Shown piece by piece: positions 28,563-37,214 of a stretch of 64,000 nt of DNA; position 1 is the first letter of the stretch; each line of letters starts with the position of its first letter. The notes beneath the pieces were generated by a model, which made no database searches, was not told the DNA's origin, and saw only the letters and a list, made by a program, of their open reading frames with translations. Location of the stretch: positions 186,001 to 250,000 of the forward strand of contig NZ_FTMQ01000006.1 in NCBI RefSeq assembly GCF_900156055.1, written 5' to 3'. The stretch is from Rhizobium sp. RU33A (GTDB lineage Bacteria > Pseudomonadota > Alphaproteobacteria > Rhizobiales > Rhizobiaceae). The translations under genes and the position numbers were made by a program.

Positions 28563-28898
28563 TCAGTCTGCGCTTGAGCGATTTTCCATCGCCCGGCGCA
28601 GTTTGGCGAAAATCGCCCGGCCCGTCTGCTCGACATGAGCACTGCGCCATTCGGTGTAGAAACCCCAGATCAGGCTGACGATCAGCGTGAGGAACCCGAT
28701 GCCGAGCATCTTGAAGCTCCCATCCCACAGACCGTAGCAGCCAATCGCAATCGAGGGCAGGAAGTAGGCGGCGCTTGAGAGCGTCCGGTACAGCCCGCTA
28801 TCCTGATTGTCATGCGCTCCGACAGCAAAGATATAGCTGCGCTCTTCCGCTGTGAAATCAGGCAAAGCAGCCCGGGCATCGCGGTCCTCTGTCAACAC
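28563..28898 (-). CDS. Small two-helix membrane protein of unknown function
   Basis: 111 residues with two membrane segments (about 42-60 and 63-84: AAYFLPSIAIGCYGLW and MLGIGFLTLIVSLIWGFY). Start GTG 28898 lies 3 nt after the nadE stop, so it is probably co-transcribed with nadE and followed by the propeller gene 20 bp on. I do not recognise a family. Confidence 0.7.
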   Translation of the reverse strand: MLTEDRDARAALPDFTAEERSYIFAVGAHDNQDSGLYRTLSSAAYFLPSIAIGCYGLWDGSFKMLGIGFLTLIVSLIWGFYTEWRSAHVEQTGRAIFAKLRRAMENRSSAD

Positions 28899-28900
28899 GC

Positions 28901-30580
28901 TCAGCGATCCCGGAAACGGTTCGTGATCGGATAGCGGCGATCACGTCCGAAGTTCTTCTTGGTGATCTTCACGCCCGGCGCCGACTGGCGACGCTTGTAT
29001 TCGGCGAGATAGAGCAGATGCTCGACCCGGTGAACGGTCGCAATGTCGTGGCCGCGCGCGACGATCTCGTCGACGCCCATCTCTTTTTCGACGAGGCATT
29101 CGAGAATGTCGTCGAGCACCGGATAGGGCGGCAGGGAATCCTGGTCAGTCTGGTTCGGGCGAAGTTCCGCAGACGGCGCCTTCGACAGGATATTGGCCGG
29201 GATCACCTCGCCGGACGGACCAAGCGCACCCGGCGGCACGTTTTCGTTGCGCCAGGCTGAGAGCGCATAGACCTGCATCTTGTAGAGGTCCTTGATTGGA
29301 TTGAAACCGCCGTTCATGTCGCCGTAGAGCGTGGCATACCCCACCGACATCTCGGACTTGTTGCCGGTCGTCACGACCATCGAGCCGAACTTGTTGGAGA
29401 TCGCCATCAGGATCGTGCCGCGCGTCCGGCTCTGCAGGTTCTCTTCGGTAATGCCGCTCTCGGTCCCCTCGAACATGTCGGAAAGCGACGAGAGGAAACC
29501 TTCGACCGGTTCCTGGATAGGCACGATGTCGTAGTGGCAGCCGAGCGCCTTGGCGCAGGCTTCGGCATCAGCAAAACTCTCTTCGGATGTGTAGCGGTAA
29601 GGCAGCATAATCGTACGCACCCGCTCCTCGCCGAGCGCATCCACGGCGATTGCCGCACAGATGGCAGAATCGATGCCACCCGAGAGCCCGAGCACGACGC
29701 TCTTGAAGCCGTTTTTGTTCACATAATCCCGGAAGCCGAGAACACAGGCACGGTAATCCGCCTCTTCCTTCTCCGGAACGCGCGACATCGGCCCCTGATC
29801 GCAACGCCAGCCAGCCGCGGTCCGCTTCCAGGTGGTGACCGACAGCGTCTCCTCGAACTGGCTCATCTGGAAGGCGAGCGACTTATCACCGTTGAAGGCG
29901 AAGCTTGCACCGTCGAAGACCAGTTCGTCCTGACCACCGAGCTGGTTGGCGAAGATCAGCGGCAGGCCGGTTTCGATCACCTGGCGCAGCGCCACCTGAT
30001 GACGGATATCGACCTTGCCGCGATAATAGGGCGAGCCATTCGGCACGAGCAGGATTTCGGCACCCGTCTCGGCCAGCGTCTCGCAGACGCCGAGATCGTT
30101 CCAGATCTCTTCGCAGATCGGCACGCCGATCCGCACACCGCGGAAATTGACCGGTCCCGGCATCTCGCCTTCGGTAAAGACCCTCTTCTCGTCGAATTCG
30201 CCATAGTTCGGCAGATCGATCTTGTCGCGGAAGGCGAGGATCTTGCCGCCATCGAGGATCGCGACGGAATTGTGCCGCCCCCTCTCCCCCTGACGCGGAA
30301 AGCCGACAATGACGCCCGGCCCGCCATCGGCGGTATCAGCCGCGAGCGCTTCGACAGCCTGCTGGCAGGCTTTCAGGAAGGAGGGCTTCAGGACGAGATC
30401 TTCGGGCGGGTAGCCGGATATGAAGAGTTCCGTCAGCAAGACGAGGTCAGCCCCCTGCCCGGCCGCATCCGCCCGCGCCGCACGCGCCTTGGCCAGATTG
30501 CCGACGACATCGCCGACGACAGGATTGAACTGTGCCACCGCTATGCGCAGGACGTCGGAGATCTTCTTTGTTTCGCTCAT
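28901..30580 (-). CDS. nadE: Glutamine-dependent NAD+ synthetase
   Basis: 559 residues, a two-domain enzyme. The N-terminal nitrilase-type glutaminase (about 10-260) has the Glu-Lys-Cys triad: E51 in LLTELF, K in FRDKIDLPNYGEF and C in GVPICEEIW. The C-terminal synthetase (about 285-559) has the pyrophosphatase P-loop SGGIDSA. It makes NAD from deamido-NAD, ATP and glutamine-derived ammonia. First gene of a probable unit with the small membrane protein after it. Confidence 0.95.
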   Translation of the reverse strand: MSETKKISDVLRIAVAQFNPVVGDVVGNLAKARAARADAAGQGADLVLLTELFISGYPPEDLVLKPSFLKACQQAVEALAADTADGGPGVIVGFPRQGERGRHNSVAILDGGKILAFRDKIDLPNYGEFDEKRVFTEGEMPGPVNFRGVRIGVPICEEIWNDLGVCETLAETGAEILLVPNGSPYYRGKVDIRHQVALRQVIETGLPLIFANQLGGQDELVFDGASFAFNGDKSLAFQMSQFEETLSVTTWKRTAAGWRCDQGPMSRVPEKEEADYRACVLGFRDYVNKNGFKSVVLGLSGGIDSAICAAIAVDALGEERVRTIMLPYRYTSEESFADAEACAKALGCHYDIVPIQEPVEGFLSSLSDMFEGTESGITEENLQSRTRGTILMAISNKFGSMVVTTGNKSEMSVGYATLYGDMNGGFNPIKDLYKMQVYALSAWRNENVPPGALGPSGEVIPANILSKAPSAELRPNQTDQDSLPPYPVLDDILECLVEKEMGVDEIVARGHDIATVHRVEHLLYLAEYKRRQSAPGVKITKKNFGRDRRYPITNRFRDR

Positions 30581-30780
30581 GACACCGATTTAGCGGCTCG
30601 TCGCACGGATCGCAACGCCGCTTCTTTCGAAGGCAGACTGCAGGCGAGCCCGACACTAACCAAACCGCGGAAAACAACGGGAACTTAAGCTCATATGGCG
30701 TGGTTCATGTAGCATTCATGACGCTTATGTGACACCTATGCGAACCTTTGATGACACCCTCCCATGATCTGGAGTTAGAC

Positions 30781-32712
30781 GTGGTCCAAACGAGCTCGAA
30801 ATCGCGAGTCGCAACAGTTGTCAGCGCCTTTGGCGCGGTGCGCGAACGCGAATACGGCAGCTCCGCAATCGTCCAGCTCGCAATCCAGCTGATCAACACC
30901 GCAATGATCGCCGTCGCCATTGTCTTGCTGAGCGAGATCCTGGCGCGTGGCACCATGGTCGATGTGGTTGACTACATCACGTCGTCGAGCCGCCCGGGTC
31001 TCGTGGCTGTCGGTATCGTATTCCTGATGCTCGCCTTTTCCGATGCCATCATTGGCAAGGCTTATCAGTCGACACTTCTCGTCGCCCCGCTTTCACTCCT
31101 GCCCGCCTTTTTCTCCGGCCAGAAGCAGCTTTTCCTGTCGGATCCGCTTTTTCCCAGCGACCTTCTCTTCGGCCGCCAGATCCTGCAGCTTATGCCGGCC
31201 ATGGTTGCCGCAGAACCGGTGAAAGCCGTTGCTCTCGCAATTGGCGGCCTTGTGGTCGTTGCAGCCTTTGTCGCGCTGATCTGGACGAGCCGGAAGGTCT
31301 TCCCGCGCCTCAATCTGACAGGCCGCGGCGTTCGGGCCGCTCTTGCCATTCCGCTGCTTGCCGGCTTTGCTTCACTGATGGATCCGATGGCGTTTTCAGC
31401 TGTCCGGGATCGGCTGAACATCGTGCCCATGATGTGGGACCAGAAAGAGAACTATCGCCACAACGGCTTCCTGCTGGCCTTCGCCTTCAATGTACCGATG
31501 GCCAACGTTGCAGCACCCGACGGCTACAGCAAAGTTGCGATCACCGACATGCAGACCGATCTGCTGCCGGCCTCCTTCTTCTCTGGCCGTCAGGCTGATG
31601 TCATCGTGGTCATGAGCGAGTCCCTCTGGGATCCGACCCGCATGAGCAGCGTCCGCTATTCGGCGGATCCGATGCCGACCATCAGAGCGAGCCAGTCCGG
31701 CCACGTCTTCTCGCCCGAATTCGGCGGCATGACCGCCAATGTCGAATTCGAGGCCCTGACCGGTTTCTCGAACGCTTTCCTGCCCTATGGCAGTATCCCC
31801 TATCAGCAGTATATCCGCCGCCCGGTACCCTCGCTTGCGACATTCTTCGAATCCAAGGGCTATGTGACGAAGGCCTTCCATCCCTTCCAGGGCTGGTTCT
31901 GGAATCGCAACAACGTTTACCAGTCGCTCGGTTTCCGCCAGTTCCATTCGGAAGAGACCATGCCGGCCATGGACAAGCGGGGCATCTTCGCGTCCGACGA
32001 CGCGCTGACCCGCTACATCATCAAGGAAGCCGACAACACGGACGAGCCCTTCTTCTTCTTTGCCGTCACCCTGCAGGGCCACGGTCCGTACGAGCGCAAC
32101 CGTTATGTGAAGAACACCATCGGCGTCGATGCCCCCACCTTGTCAGATCACAATGTCAGCGCGCTGGAGACCTATACGCAGGGCGTGAAGGAAGCCGACC
32201 AGAGCCTCAAGGATCTGATGGACTGGGCCAAGAAGCGGCGCCGCGAAACGATCATCGTGCTGTTCGGCGACCATCTTCCGCCGCTGAACGAGGTCTATAC
32301 AGAAAGCGGCTACATGGCGAATGTGGTGGCGACCCGCAAGGCCTCGGTCGAGACGATGAAGCGCGAGCATGAGACGCCGCTGGTCGTTTGGTCGTCAAAG
32401 CGTGGCGTCCAGAAGGACATCGGCTCCGTCAGCCCATCGCAGCTGCCCTACTATATCGTCCACATGGCCGGTTACCGTCATCCCTATTACACCGGCATGC
32501 TGGGTCGTGTGGCCGAACGTTACGCCGTCATCGACCGCCATCAGCTGATTGGCCGTAACAACAAAGCTCAGGCCGATTGGGCGCTGTCGGGCCGGATTGA
32601 TCCGCTGATCCGCGACTATCGCCTGCTTCAGCATGACGTGATGTTCGGCGAAGGCTACGGTATGGATCGTTTCTTCCCGGAACAGTCGGGTAGACTTCAG
32701 CCAAGCAGCTAA
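30781..32712 (+). CDS. LtaS-like sulfatase/phosphoglycerol transferase family membrane protein
   Basis: 643 residues. Four to five membrane helices (roughly residues 28-50, 68-95, 130-190 and 200-225) precede an extracytoplasmic sulfatase-fold domain (about 285-600). Metal-site residues of LtaS are visible: the E in VVMSESLWDP, the Thr in FGGMTANVEFE, H in LQGHGPY and D-H in LFGDHLPPL. In Gram-negative rhizobia this family usually adds phosphoglycerol or related groups to cyclic glucans, LPS or lipids; the acceptor cannot be told here. GTG 30781 is preferred since GGAG stands 6 nt before it; ATG 30751 lacks a ribosome site. Divergent from nadE. Confidence 0.82.
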   Translation: MVQTSSKSRVATVVSAFGAVREREYGSSAIVQLAIQLINTAMIAVAIVLLSEILARGTMVDVVDYITSSSRPGLVAVGIVFLMLAFSDAIIGKAYQSTLLVAPLSLLPAFFSGQKQLFLSDPLFPSDLLFGRQILQLMPAMVAAEPVKAVALAIGGLVVVAAFVALIWTSRKVFPRLNLTGRGVRAALAIPLLAGFASLMDPMAFSAVRDRLNIVPMMWDQKENYRHNGFLLAFAFNVPMANVAAPDGYSKVAITDMQTDLLPASFFSGRQADVIVVMSESLWDPTRMSSVRYSADPMPTIRASQSGHVFSPEFGGMTANVEFEALTGFSNAFLPYGSIPYQQYIRRPVPSLATFFESKGYVTKAFHPFQGWFWNRNNVYQSLGFRQFHSEETMPAMDKRGIFASDDALTRYIIKEADNTDEPFFFFAVTLQGHGPYERNRYVKNTIGVDAPTLSDHNVSALETYTQGVKEADQSLKDLMDWAKKRRRETIIVLFGDHLPPLNEVYTESGYMANVVATRKASVETMKREHETPLVVWSSKRGVQKDIGSVSPSQLPYYIVHMAGYRHPYYTGMLGRVAERYAVIDRHQLIGRNNKAQADWALSGRIDPLIRDYRLLQHDVMFGEGYGMDRFFPEQSGRLQPSS

Positions 32713-32758
32713 ACCGGCCATTACTTAAGATCACAATTATCCATAAAGAGAGTTTGAC

Positions 32759-32782
32759 GGGGCACTGCTATTGCAGAGCCCC
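32759..32782 (+). terminator. Stem-loop after the LtaS-like gene
   Basis: GGGGC-A-CTGC-TATT-GCAG-A-GCCCC forms a long hairpin with one symmetric mismatch. The T tract (32801-32807) is about 20 nt later, so it may be a terminator or a transcript-stabilising end. Confidence 0.45.
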
Positions 32783-32830
32783 CCGATTTCGGCCATAGAC
32801 TTTTTTTGTTCGACAAATCAGAGTTCTTGA

Positions 32831-32847
32831 CAGTATTGCGAATACTG
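32831..32847. promoter_or_regulatory. Perfect palindromic operator overlapping a -35 box
   Basis: CAGTATTGCGAATACTG is a perfect inverted repeat (7-bp arms, GCG centre). It overlaps TTGACA at 32827-32832, 69 bp before the start of the next gene, the position expected for repressor binding. No good -10 box at standard spacing was found. Confidence 0.55.
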
Positions 32848-32915
32848 TTGTGTCCGGATTGCGTGTGCAGCCGGATCCTTTGTTGGCACTCATAGTTTAG
32901 AGACGAGCCATTGCC

Positions 32916-33812
32916 ATGCCGTTTTTGACGCGCGCCGAAATATTTGCACATCCGCTTTACCCGGCCATCGAAAAACAGATTGCCCAGCACCTGATTGCGA
33001 TCCACATGCGCACACCGCGCATGTCGCGTCTCAAGGCATCGCATCGCAAGTGGCTGATGACGCAGTCGGTCTTTGCGCTGGCCCTGCGGCGCACGCCTGA
33101 TGATCCGCTGTCTGGTCTGACGGCTACCCGCTTCGTCGAAACGGTCATGCGCCTTGGCGCAGCCAGCCGCAACACGGCAACTGGCTACCTTGCCGAGCTG
33201 GTCGCCTACAAGTTCTTGCGGGACGTTCCCGAAGTGCCAGACAAACGTGTGCGCGTCCTCGAACCGACGGAACTCAGCCTGAATGGCCTGAGAAGCTGGT
33301 TCAACGGGCACCTCGCCTGCCTAGACCGCCTCGATGGCGGAAACCGGGAAATGACATCGCATGCGGAAGAGCGGATTTTCCTGATCGCCCAGCCGATCGG
33401 CGCTGACCTTATGGTGGGCGATCCGATTTGGCGCGATCCGCCGGATACGATCGGCCATTTCCTGTGGTCGGATCTCGGCGGCATCATCCTGCACGATCTG
33501 ATTTCTCGGCTGGACGACGTGGACCGCTCGGCGGCCATGCATTCCTGCGGCCCTGTCAGCCTGACGGATCTCAGCGAGACCTATCAGGTTTCGACCACCA
33601 ACCTGAAACGCATGTTCAAGAAGGCCGAGACCGAGAACCTGCTGCACTGGGAGCAGCCGCGACGCCGCGGTGATCTGATGCTCAGCAGCCGCTTCGTTGA
33701 CGACTATTTCGGCTGGCAGTCTGCTAAATTCGCCGCCGTCGATCTCTCCTACCACAAGGCCCTGGCGGAACTCGGGATCAAGACAGCAGACGCCGACTCC
33801 GCTGCAGCCTGA
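32916..33812 (+). CDS. Unrecognised protein with winged-helix-like DNA-binding segments
   Basis: 298 residues, no signal peptide or membrane segment. Two regions look like helix-turn-helix folds: about 40-100 (RKWLMTQSVFALALRR, then SGLTATRFVETVMRLGAASRNTATGYLAEL) and about 210-255 (SLTDLSETYQVSTTNLKRMFKKAETENLLHW, ending in a wing-like RRRGDLMLS). The second follows the pattern of AraC- or MarR-like recognition helices. This suggests a transcription regulator with an unusual order. The perfect palindrome at 32831-32847 just upstream would suit autoregulation. I cannot name the family. Confidence 0.65.
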   Translation: MPFLTRAEIFAHPLYPAIEKQIAQHLIAIHMRTPRMSRLKASHRKWLMTQSVFALALRRTPDDPLSGLTATRFVETVMRLGAASRNTATGYLAELVAYKFLRDVPEVPDKRVRVLEPTELSLNGLRSWFNGHLACLDRLDGGNREMTSHAEERIFLIAQPIGADLMVGDPIWRDPPDTIGHFLWSDLGGIILHDLISRLDDVDRSAAMHSCGPVSLTDLSETYQVSTTNLKRMFKKAETENLLHWEQPRRRGDLMLSSRFVDDYFGWQSAKFAAVDLSYHKALAELGIKTADADSAAA

Positions 33813-33817
33813 CATCG

Positions 33818-34213
33818 TCAACTGCGGGTGGCCGCATATTGCGGCAGTCCGTCATTGATCTCGTAGAAGTCGCCCTTGTCGGCGCAGAAGATGTGGTAGC
33901 CGCCTTCGAACTCCGTCGGGTTCGGAAAAAGGCCGGCCATCAGCGAAATCCTGCCCTCTCCATCACCCTTCCAGTAGAGCGCCGAGCCGCACTGGCGACA
34001 AAAGGCCCGCTCCGCGTCCGCGCTTGCACGAAAGGTCCCGATGCTATCGCGCCCCGAGATCTCGACCTCTGTGATCAAAGCATCGGTCGTGGCGTAATAG
34101 AGCCCGGTCTGTCTCCGGCACTGCGAGCAGTGACAATAGCTGACCGGACCAAGTTTTCCGCCAACCGCAATGGTCACTGCGCCGCACAGGCAACGCCCCG
34201 TCTTGTCTTGCAT
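33818..34213 (-). CDS. GFA family (CENP-V/GFA domain) zinc-binding protein
   Basis: 131 residues. The seven zinc-ligand cysteines of the family are present: C8-L-C10-G, C27-H-C29-S-Q-C32, and C-R-Q-C-G near 75. The family is named for glutathione-dependent formaldehyde activation, but most members have no proven activity. ATG 34213 is chosen because GGAGG lies 8 nt before it; a GTG three codons upstream overlaps that site. Convergent with the preceding gene, 5 bp apart. Confidence 0.85.
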   Translation of the reverse strand: MQDKTGRCLCGAVTIAVGGKLGPVSYCHCSQCRRQTGLYYATTDALITEVEISGRDSIGTFRASADAERAFCRQCGSALYWKGDGEGRISLMAGLFPNPTEFEGGYHIFCADKGDFYEINDGLPQYAATRS

Positions 34214-34224
34214 GTTATCCACCT

Positions 34225-34266
34225 CCGAAACGAGAACCGGGCGAGCTTCATGGAAGCCCGCCCGGT
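34225..34266 (-). terminator. Terminator-like hairpin after the DAHP synthase gene
   Basis: ACCGGGCG and CGCCCGGT pair, with an inner GCTTC/GAAGC stem. On the minus strand a TTCTCGTTT tail follows. It lies between the aroG-type gene and the GFA gene. Confidence 0.55.
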
Positions 34267-34295
34267 CGTCAAACTCGGAAAGCTGAACCTATGCT

Positions 34296-35672
34296 TCAGC
34301 CGTTTGCAACCATCATCCGCTTTTCGTCGCGGCCGCTCTTCATCCGCTCGGCGAGCAGGAAGGCCAGTTCCAGCGCCTGGTCGGCATTGAGGCGCGGGTC
34401 GCAATGGGTGTGGTAACGATCTGCCAGATCGTTGCCGGTCACCGCACGCGCACCGCCGGTGCATTCGGTCACGTCCTTGCCGGTCATCTCGATATGGATG
34501 CCGCCCGGATGCGAGCCTTCCGCACGGTGGATCTGGAAGAAGCTTTCGACTTCCGACAGGATCCGCTCGAACGGGCGGGTCTTGTAGTTGTTGAGCGTGA
34601 TCGTGTTGCCATGCATCGGATCGCAGGACCACACGACCTTGCGGCCTTCGCGCTCGACAGCACGGATAAGACGCGGCAGGTGCTCGGCAACCTTGTCGTG
34701 ACCGAAACGGCAGATCAGCGTCAGGCGACCGGCCTCGTTCTGCGGGTTCAGGATGTCGATCAGGTTCAAGAGATCGTCCGCCTGCAGCGATGGGCCGCAT
34801 TTCAAACCGATCGGGTTCTTGATGCCGCGGCAGTATTCCAGATGCGCATGGTCGGCCTGCCGGGTGCGGTCGCCGATCCAGATCATGTGGCCGGATGTGG
34901 CATACCAGTCGCCCGAGGTGGAATCGACGCGCGTCAGTGCTTCCTCGTAGCCGAGAAGCAGCGCTTCGTGGCTGGTGAAGAAATCCGTCTCGCGCAGGCT
35001 CGGATTGTTTTCCGAGGTGATGCCGACGGCCTTCATGAAATCCATCGTTTCAGAGATGCGATCGGCGAGCTTGCGGTAACGCTCGGCCTGCGGGCTGTCC
35101 TTGATGAAGCCGAGCATCCACTGATGCACGTTTTCGAGGTTGGCATAGCCACCCATGGCGAAAGCGCGCAGCAGGTTGAGCGTGGCGGCCGACTGACGAT
35201 AGGCCATCAGCTGGCGTTCCGGGCTCGGAATGCGAGCGTCCTCGGTGAACTCGATGCCGTTGATGATGTCGCCACGGTAGCTCGGAAGCTCGATGTCGCC
35301 AATCTTTTCCATGTCTGACGAGCGCGGCTTGGCAAACTGGCCAGCAATACGGCCGACCTTGACCACCGGCAACTGCGCACCGAAGGTCAGGACAACGGCC
35401 ATCTGCAGGAAGGCGCGGAAGAAGTCGCGGATATTGTCGGCGCCATGCTCGGCGAAGCTCTCGGCGCAGTCGCCGCCCTGCAGCAGGAATGCTTCGCCTT
35501 CGGCGACCTGGGCGAGCGACTTCTTCAGGCGACGGGCTTCACCCGCAAAGACCAGCGGCGGATAGGTCGACAGCTGCTGCTCGGCAGCTTTCACTGCATC
35601 AAGGTCCGGATAAGCCGGTACCTGCTTGATGGGCTTCTGTCTCCAGCTGCTCGGGGTCCAATTCTGCGCCAT
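34296..35672 (-). CDS. aroG: Class II 3-deoxy-7-phosphoheptulonate (DAHP) synthase
   Basis: 458 residues, the length of class II (plant-like) enzymes. First step of the shikimate pathway, condensing phosphoenolpyruvate with erythrose 4-phosphate. Recognisable motifs: [12 protein letters not shown] (phosphate/metal site), [17 protein letters not shown] and [10 protein letters not shown] with the metal-binding His, then [18 protein letters not shown] 35672 is chosen; a GTG three codons upstream is possible. The symbol is by function; class II enzymes are also named aroF or aroH. Confidence 0.93.
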   Translation of the reverse strand: MAQNWTPSSWRQKPIKQVPAYPDLDAVKAAEQQLSTYPPLVFAGEARRLKKSLAQVAEGEAFLLQGGDCAESFAEHGADNIRDFFRAFLQMAVVLTFGAQLPVVKVGRIAGQFAKPRSSDMEKIGDIELPSYRGDIINGIEFTEDARIPSPERQLMAYRQSAATLNLLRAFAMGGYANLENVHQWMLGFIKDSPQAERYRKLADRISETMDFMKAVGITSENNPSLRETDFFTSHEALLLGYEEALTRVDSTSGDWYATSGHMIWIGDRTRQADHAHLEYCRGIKNPIGLKCGPSLQADDLLNLIDILNPQNEAGRLTLICRFGHDKVAEHLPRLIRAVEREGRKVVWSCDPMHGNTITLNNYKTRPFERILSEVESFFQIHRAEGSHPGGIHIEMTGKDVTECTGGARAVTGNDLADRYHTHCDPRLNADQALELAFLLAERMKSGRDEKRMMVANG

Positions 35673-35728
35673 GGTCTTCACCTGTCTGAAACTAACTGCG
35701 ACAACCTCCCGGCCGCATCGGATGGGGG

Positions 35729-35757
35729 CTTATAAACGGTTAATCTCCGCTTGCAAA
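35729..35757 (-). promoter_or_regulatory. Candidate sigma-70 promoter of the DAHP synthase gene
   Basis: On the minus strand TTTGCA is followed after exactly 17 bp by TATAAG, which would start RNA about 50 nt before the gene. The -35 box is weak. Confidence 0.4.
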
Positions 35758-35912
35758 GCCGTAGTTTAGGGACTTTCGAAGGGTGGGACGCCGGGAACGG
35801 ACACCATCCACATGGGGAAAGTCGCCTCACCCGAACCAACCTCGCGCGGCGCTTGATCTGACATGAACGTAAACGTAAGATCCAACTTGGCATCCGGAAC
35901 GGGAGGTTCGGC

Positions 35913-36770
35913 ATGACGCAGCACGCCCTGGAAAAATCCGAAATCCAGTTCGAAACGACGGATCATTTTCCACTGAACGGCACATTGATGCGCGGCAGCG
36001 GCAATGGTCCGCTGGCTCTCATATCATCCGCTGCTGCCGTACCCCGCGGATTTTACGCCCGCTTCGCCGAACATCTCGTCAGCCATCACGGTTTCAGAGC
36101 GGCACTGACCTATGACTATCGCGGGGTCGCGGCCTCGCAGGCTCCGCGCCACTGGAAGCGTCCGATGCTGATGCGCGACTGGGCGCATTTCGACATGCCC
36201 GCCGCCCTGCATCGGCTTGAACAGGAAGCGCCTGACCACCGGCTTGTCGGCATCGGCCAATCCTTCGGCGGACAGGTGCTCGCCCTGGGCGGACGTTCCG
36301 AGCGCTTCTCCCGCTATCTGATGGTGGCGACAATGACGGGATACTGGGGCAACACCAAACCGCGCTTTCGTGTCTTCAGCCAGATGAACCTCGTCGGCGT
36401 TCCCCTGGCAACGCTGCTCGGCAAGGTCCCAGGCCAGATCGGCCTTGGCCAGACCCTGCCCGGCACCATCTTCCGGGAATGGGCGCGCTGGGGCCGACAT
36501 CCCGAGTACTTCTTCGCCGACCCGACGATGGAAGCGGCCCGCCGCTTTGCGGAAGTCGAGACCCCGATCTTGGCGATCGGCCTGACCGACGATCCCTGGG
36601 GCACGCCGAAAGCGCAGCAGGCGCTGCTCAAATACTACAACCGCGCGCCGACGGAGATCCGCTGGATATCGCCGGAAGAAGCCGGCGGCAGCGTCGGACA
36701 TCTTGGCTTTTTCCGTTCAGCCTTCAAGGATACCCTTTGGCAGCCGGCAATCGACTGGTTGAAAGGTTGA
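35913..36770 (+). CDS. Alpha/beta hydrolase, serine type
   Basis: 285 residues, cytosolic. The nucleophile elbow GIGQSFGGQ puts the catalytic serine at S117. The likely acid is in GLTDDPWG (about 226-233) and the histidine in VGHLGFF (about 263-269). ALTYDYRGVAAS near 65 fits the family's oxyanion region. The overall layout matches the Rhizobiales family annotated as serine aminopeptidase S33 or alpha/beta fold hydrolase, whose substrates are not known. It has its own unit, divergent from the DAHP synthase gene. Confidence 0.83.
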   Translation: MTQHALEKSEIQFETTDHFPLNGTLMRGSGNGPLALISSAAAVPRGFYARFAEHLVSHHGFRAALTYDYRGVAASQAPRHWKRPMLMRDWAHFDMPAALHRLEQEAPDHRLVGIGQSFGGQVLALGGRSERFSRYLMVATMTGYWGNTKPRFRVFSQMNLVGVPLATLLGKVPGQIGLGQTLPGTIFREWARWGRHPEYFFADPTMEAARRFAEVETPILAIGLTDDPWGTPKAQQALLKYYNRAPTEIRWISPEEAGGSVGHLGFFRSAFKDTLWQPAIDWLKG

Positions 36771-37024
36771 GCAACTGCTGCGATGCACCATCGTTACCCA
36801 CATGATTCACAGGGGCAATCCTGTCGCCGCATCAGCATTTCCTTGCAAAGCAAATCATTGATGCCAGCATGTAATATCTGAAGGGACTGTGAGTTAAGCA
36901 GTCGTTCATGGATCCGGTCGGAGGCAAGCTTCACGCAAGCCTCGACCTCTACCTCGGCCACCCGGGGGCGTAGCGTGGTGTTCGGGAAGTTTAGGCTTCC
37001 CGCGTTGATCATGAGGATCGTGTG

Positions 37025-37153
37025 ATGGCGTATGATTGGACTGGCATACAAACCCGAAAGAGCCGCAGACTGCGGATCATCCTGCTCTCTCTCCTGAGCC
37101 TCGCCGCCCTGTCGGCACCCGTTTTAGGCCTGGATCTCATCTCGAAATTTTGA
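37025..37153 (+). CDS. Small membrane peptide, 42 residues
   Basis: Begins MAYDWTGIQTRKSRRLRI and continues into one hydrophobic stretch (about 18-38). GAGGA stands 8 nt before the ATG, codon use resembles the neighbours, and the peptide has a polar N-terminus, a basic patch (RKSRRLR) and then a membrane segment: the order of a real small inner-membrane protein with the N-terminus inside. A terminator-like hairpin follows. The 250-bp gap before it shows no other gene, only a GGGAAG/CTTCCC stem at about 36984-37001. Function unknown. Confidence 0.6.
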   Translation: MAYDWTGIQTRKSRRLRIILLSLLSLAALSAPVLGLDLISKF

Positions 37154-37162
37154 GTAGCGAAG

Positions 37163-37183
37163 GCGGGCCTTTTCGAGGCCCGC
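37163..37183. terminator. Hairpin between the small peptide gene and gor
   Basis: GCGGGCCT-TTTCG-AGGCCCGC is a perfect 8-bp stem between two convergent genes. T tracts are poor on both strands. Confidence 0.5.
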
Positions 37184-37214
37184 AATGACTGCCCAGCGTG
37201 AGAGCGGCGAAGGA

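Noticed and set aside
36794-37051. 85-codon minus-strand frame overlapping the small peptide start
   Set aside because: No ribosome site, no family pattern, and it overlaps the better supported small gene.
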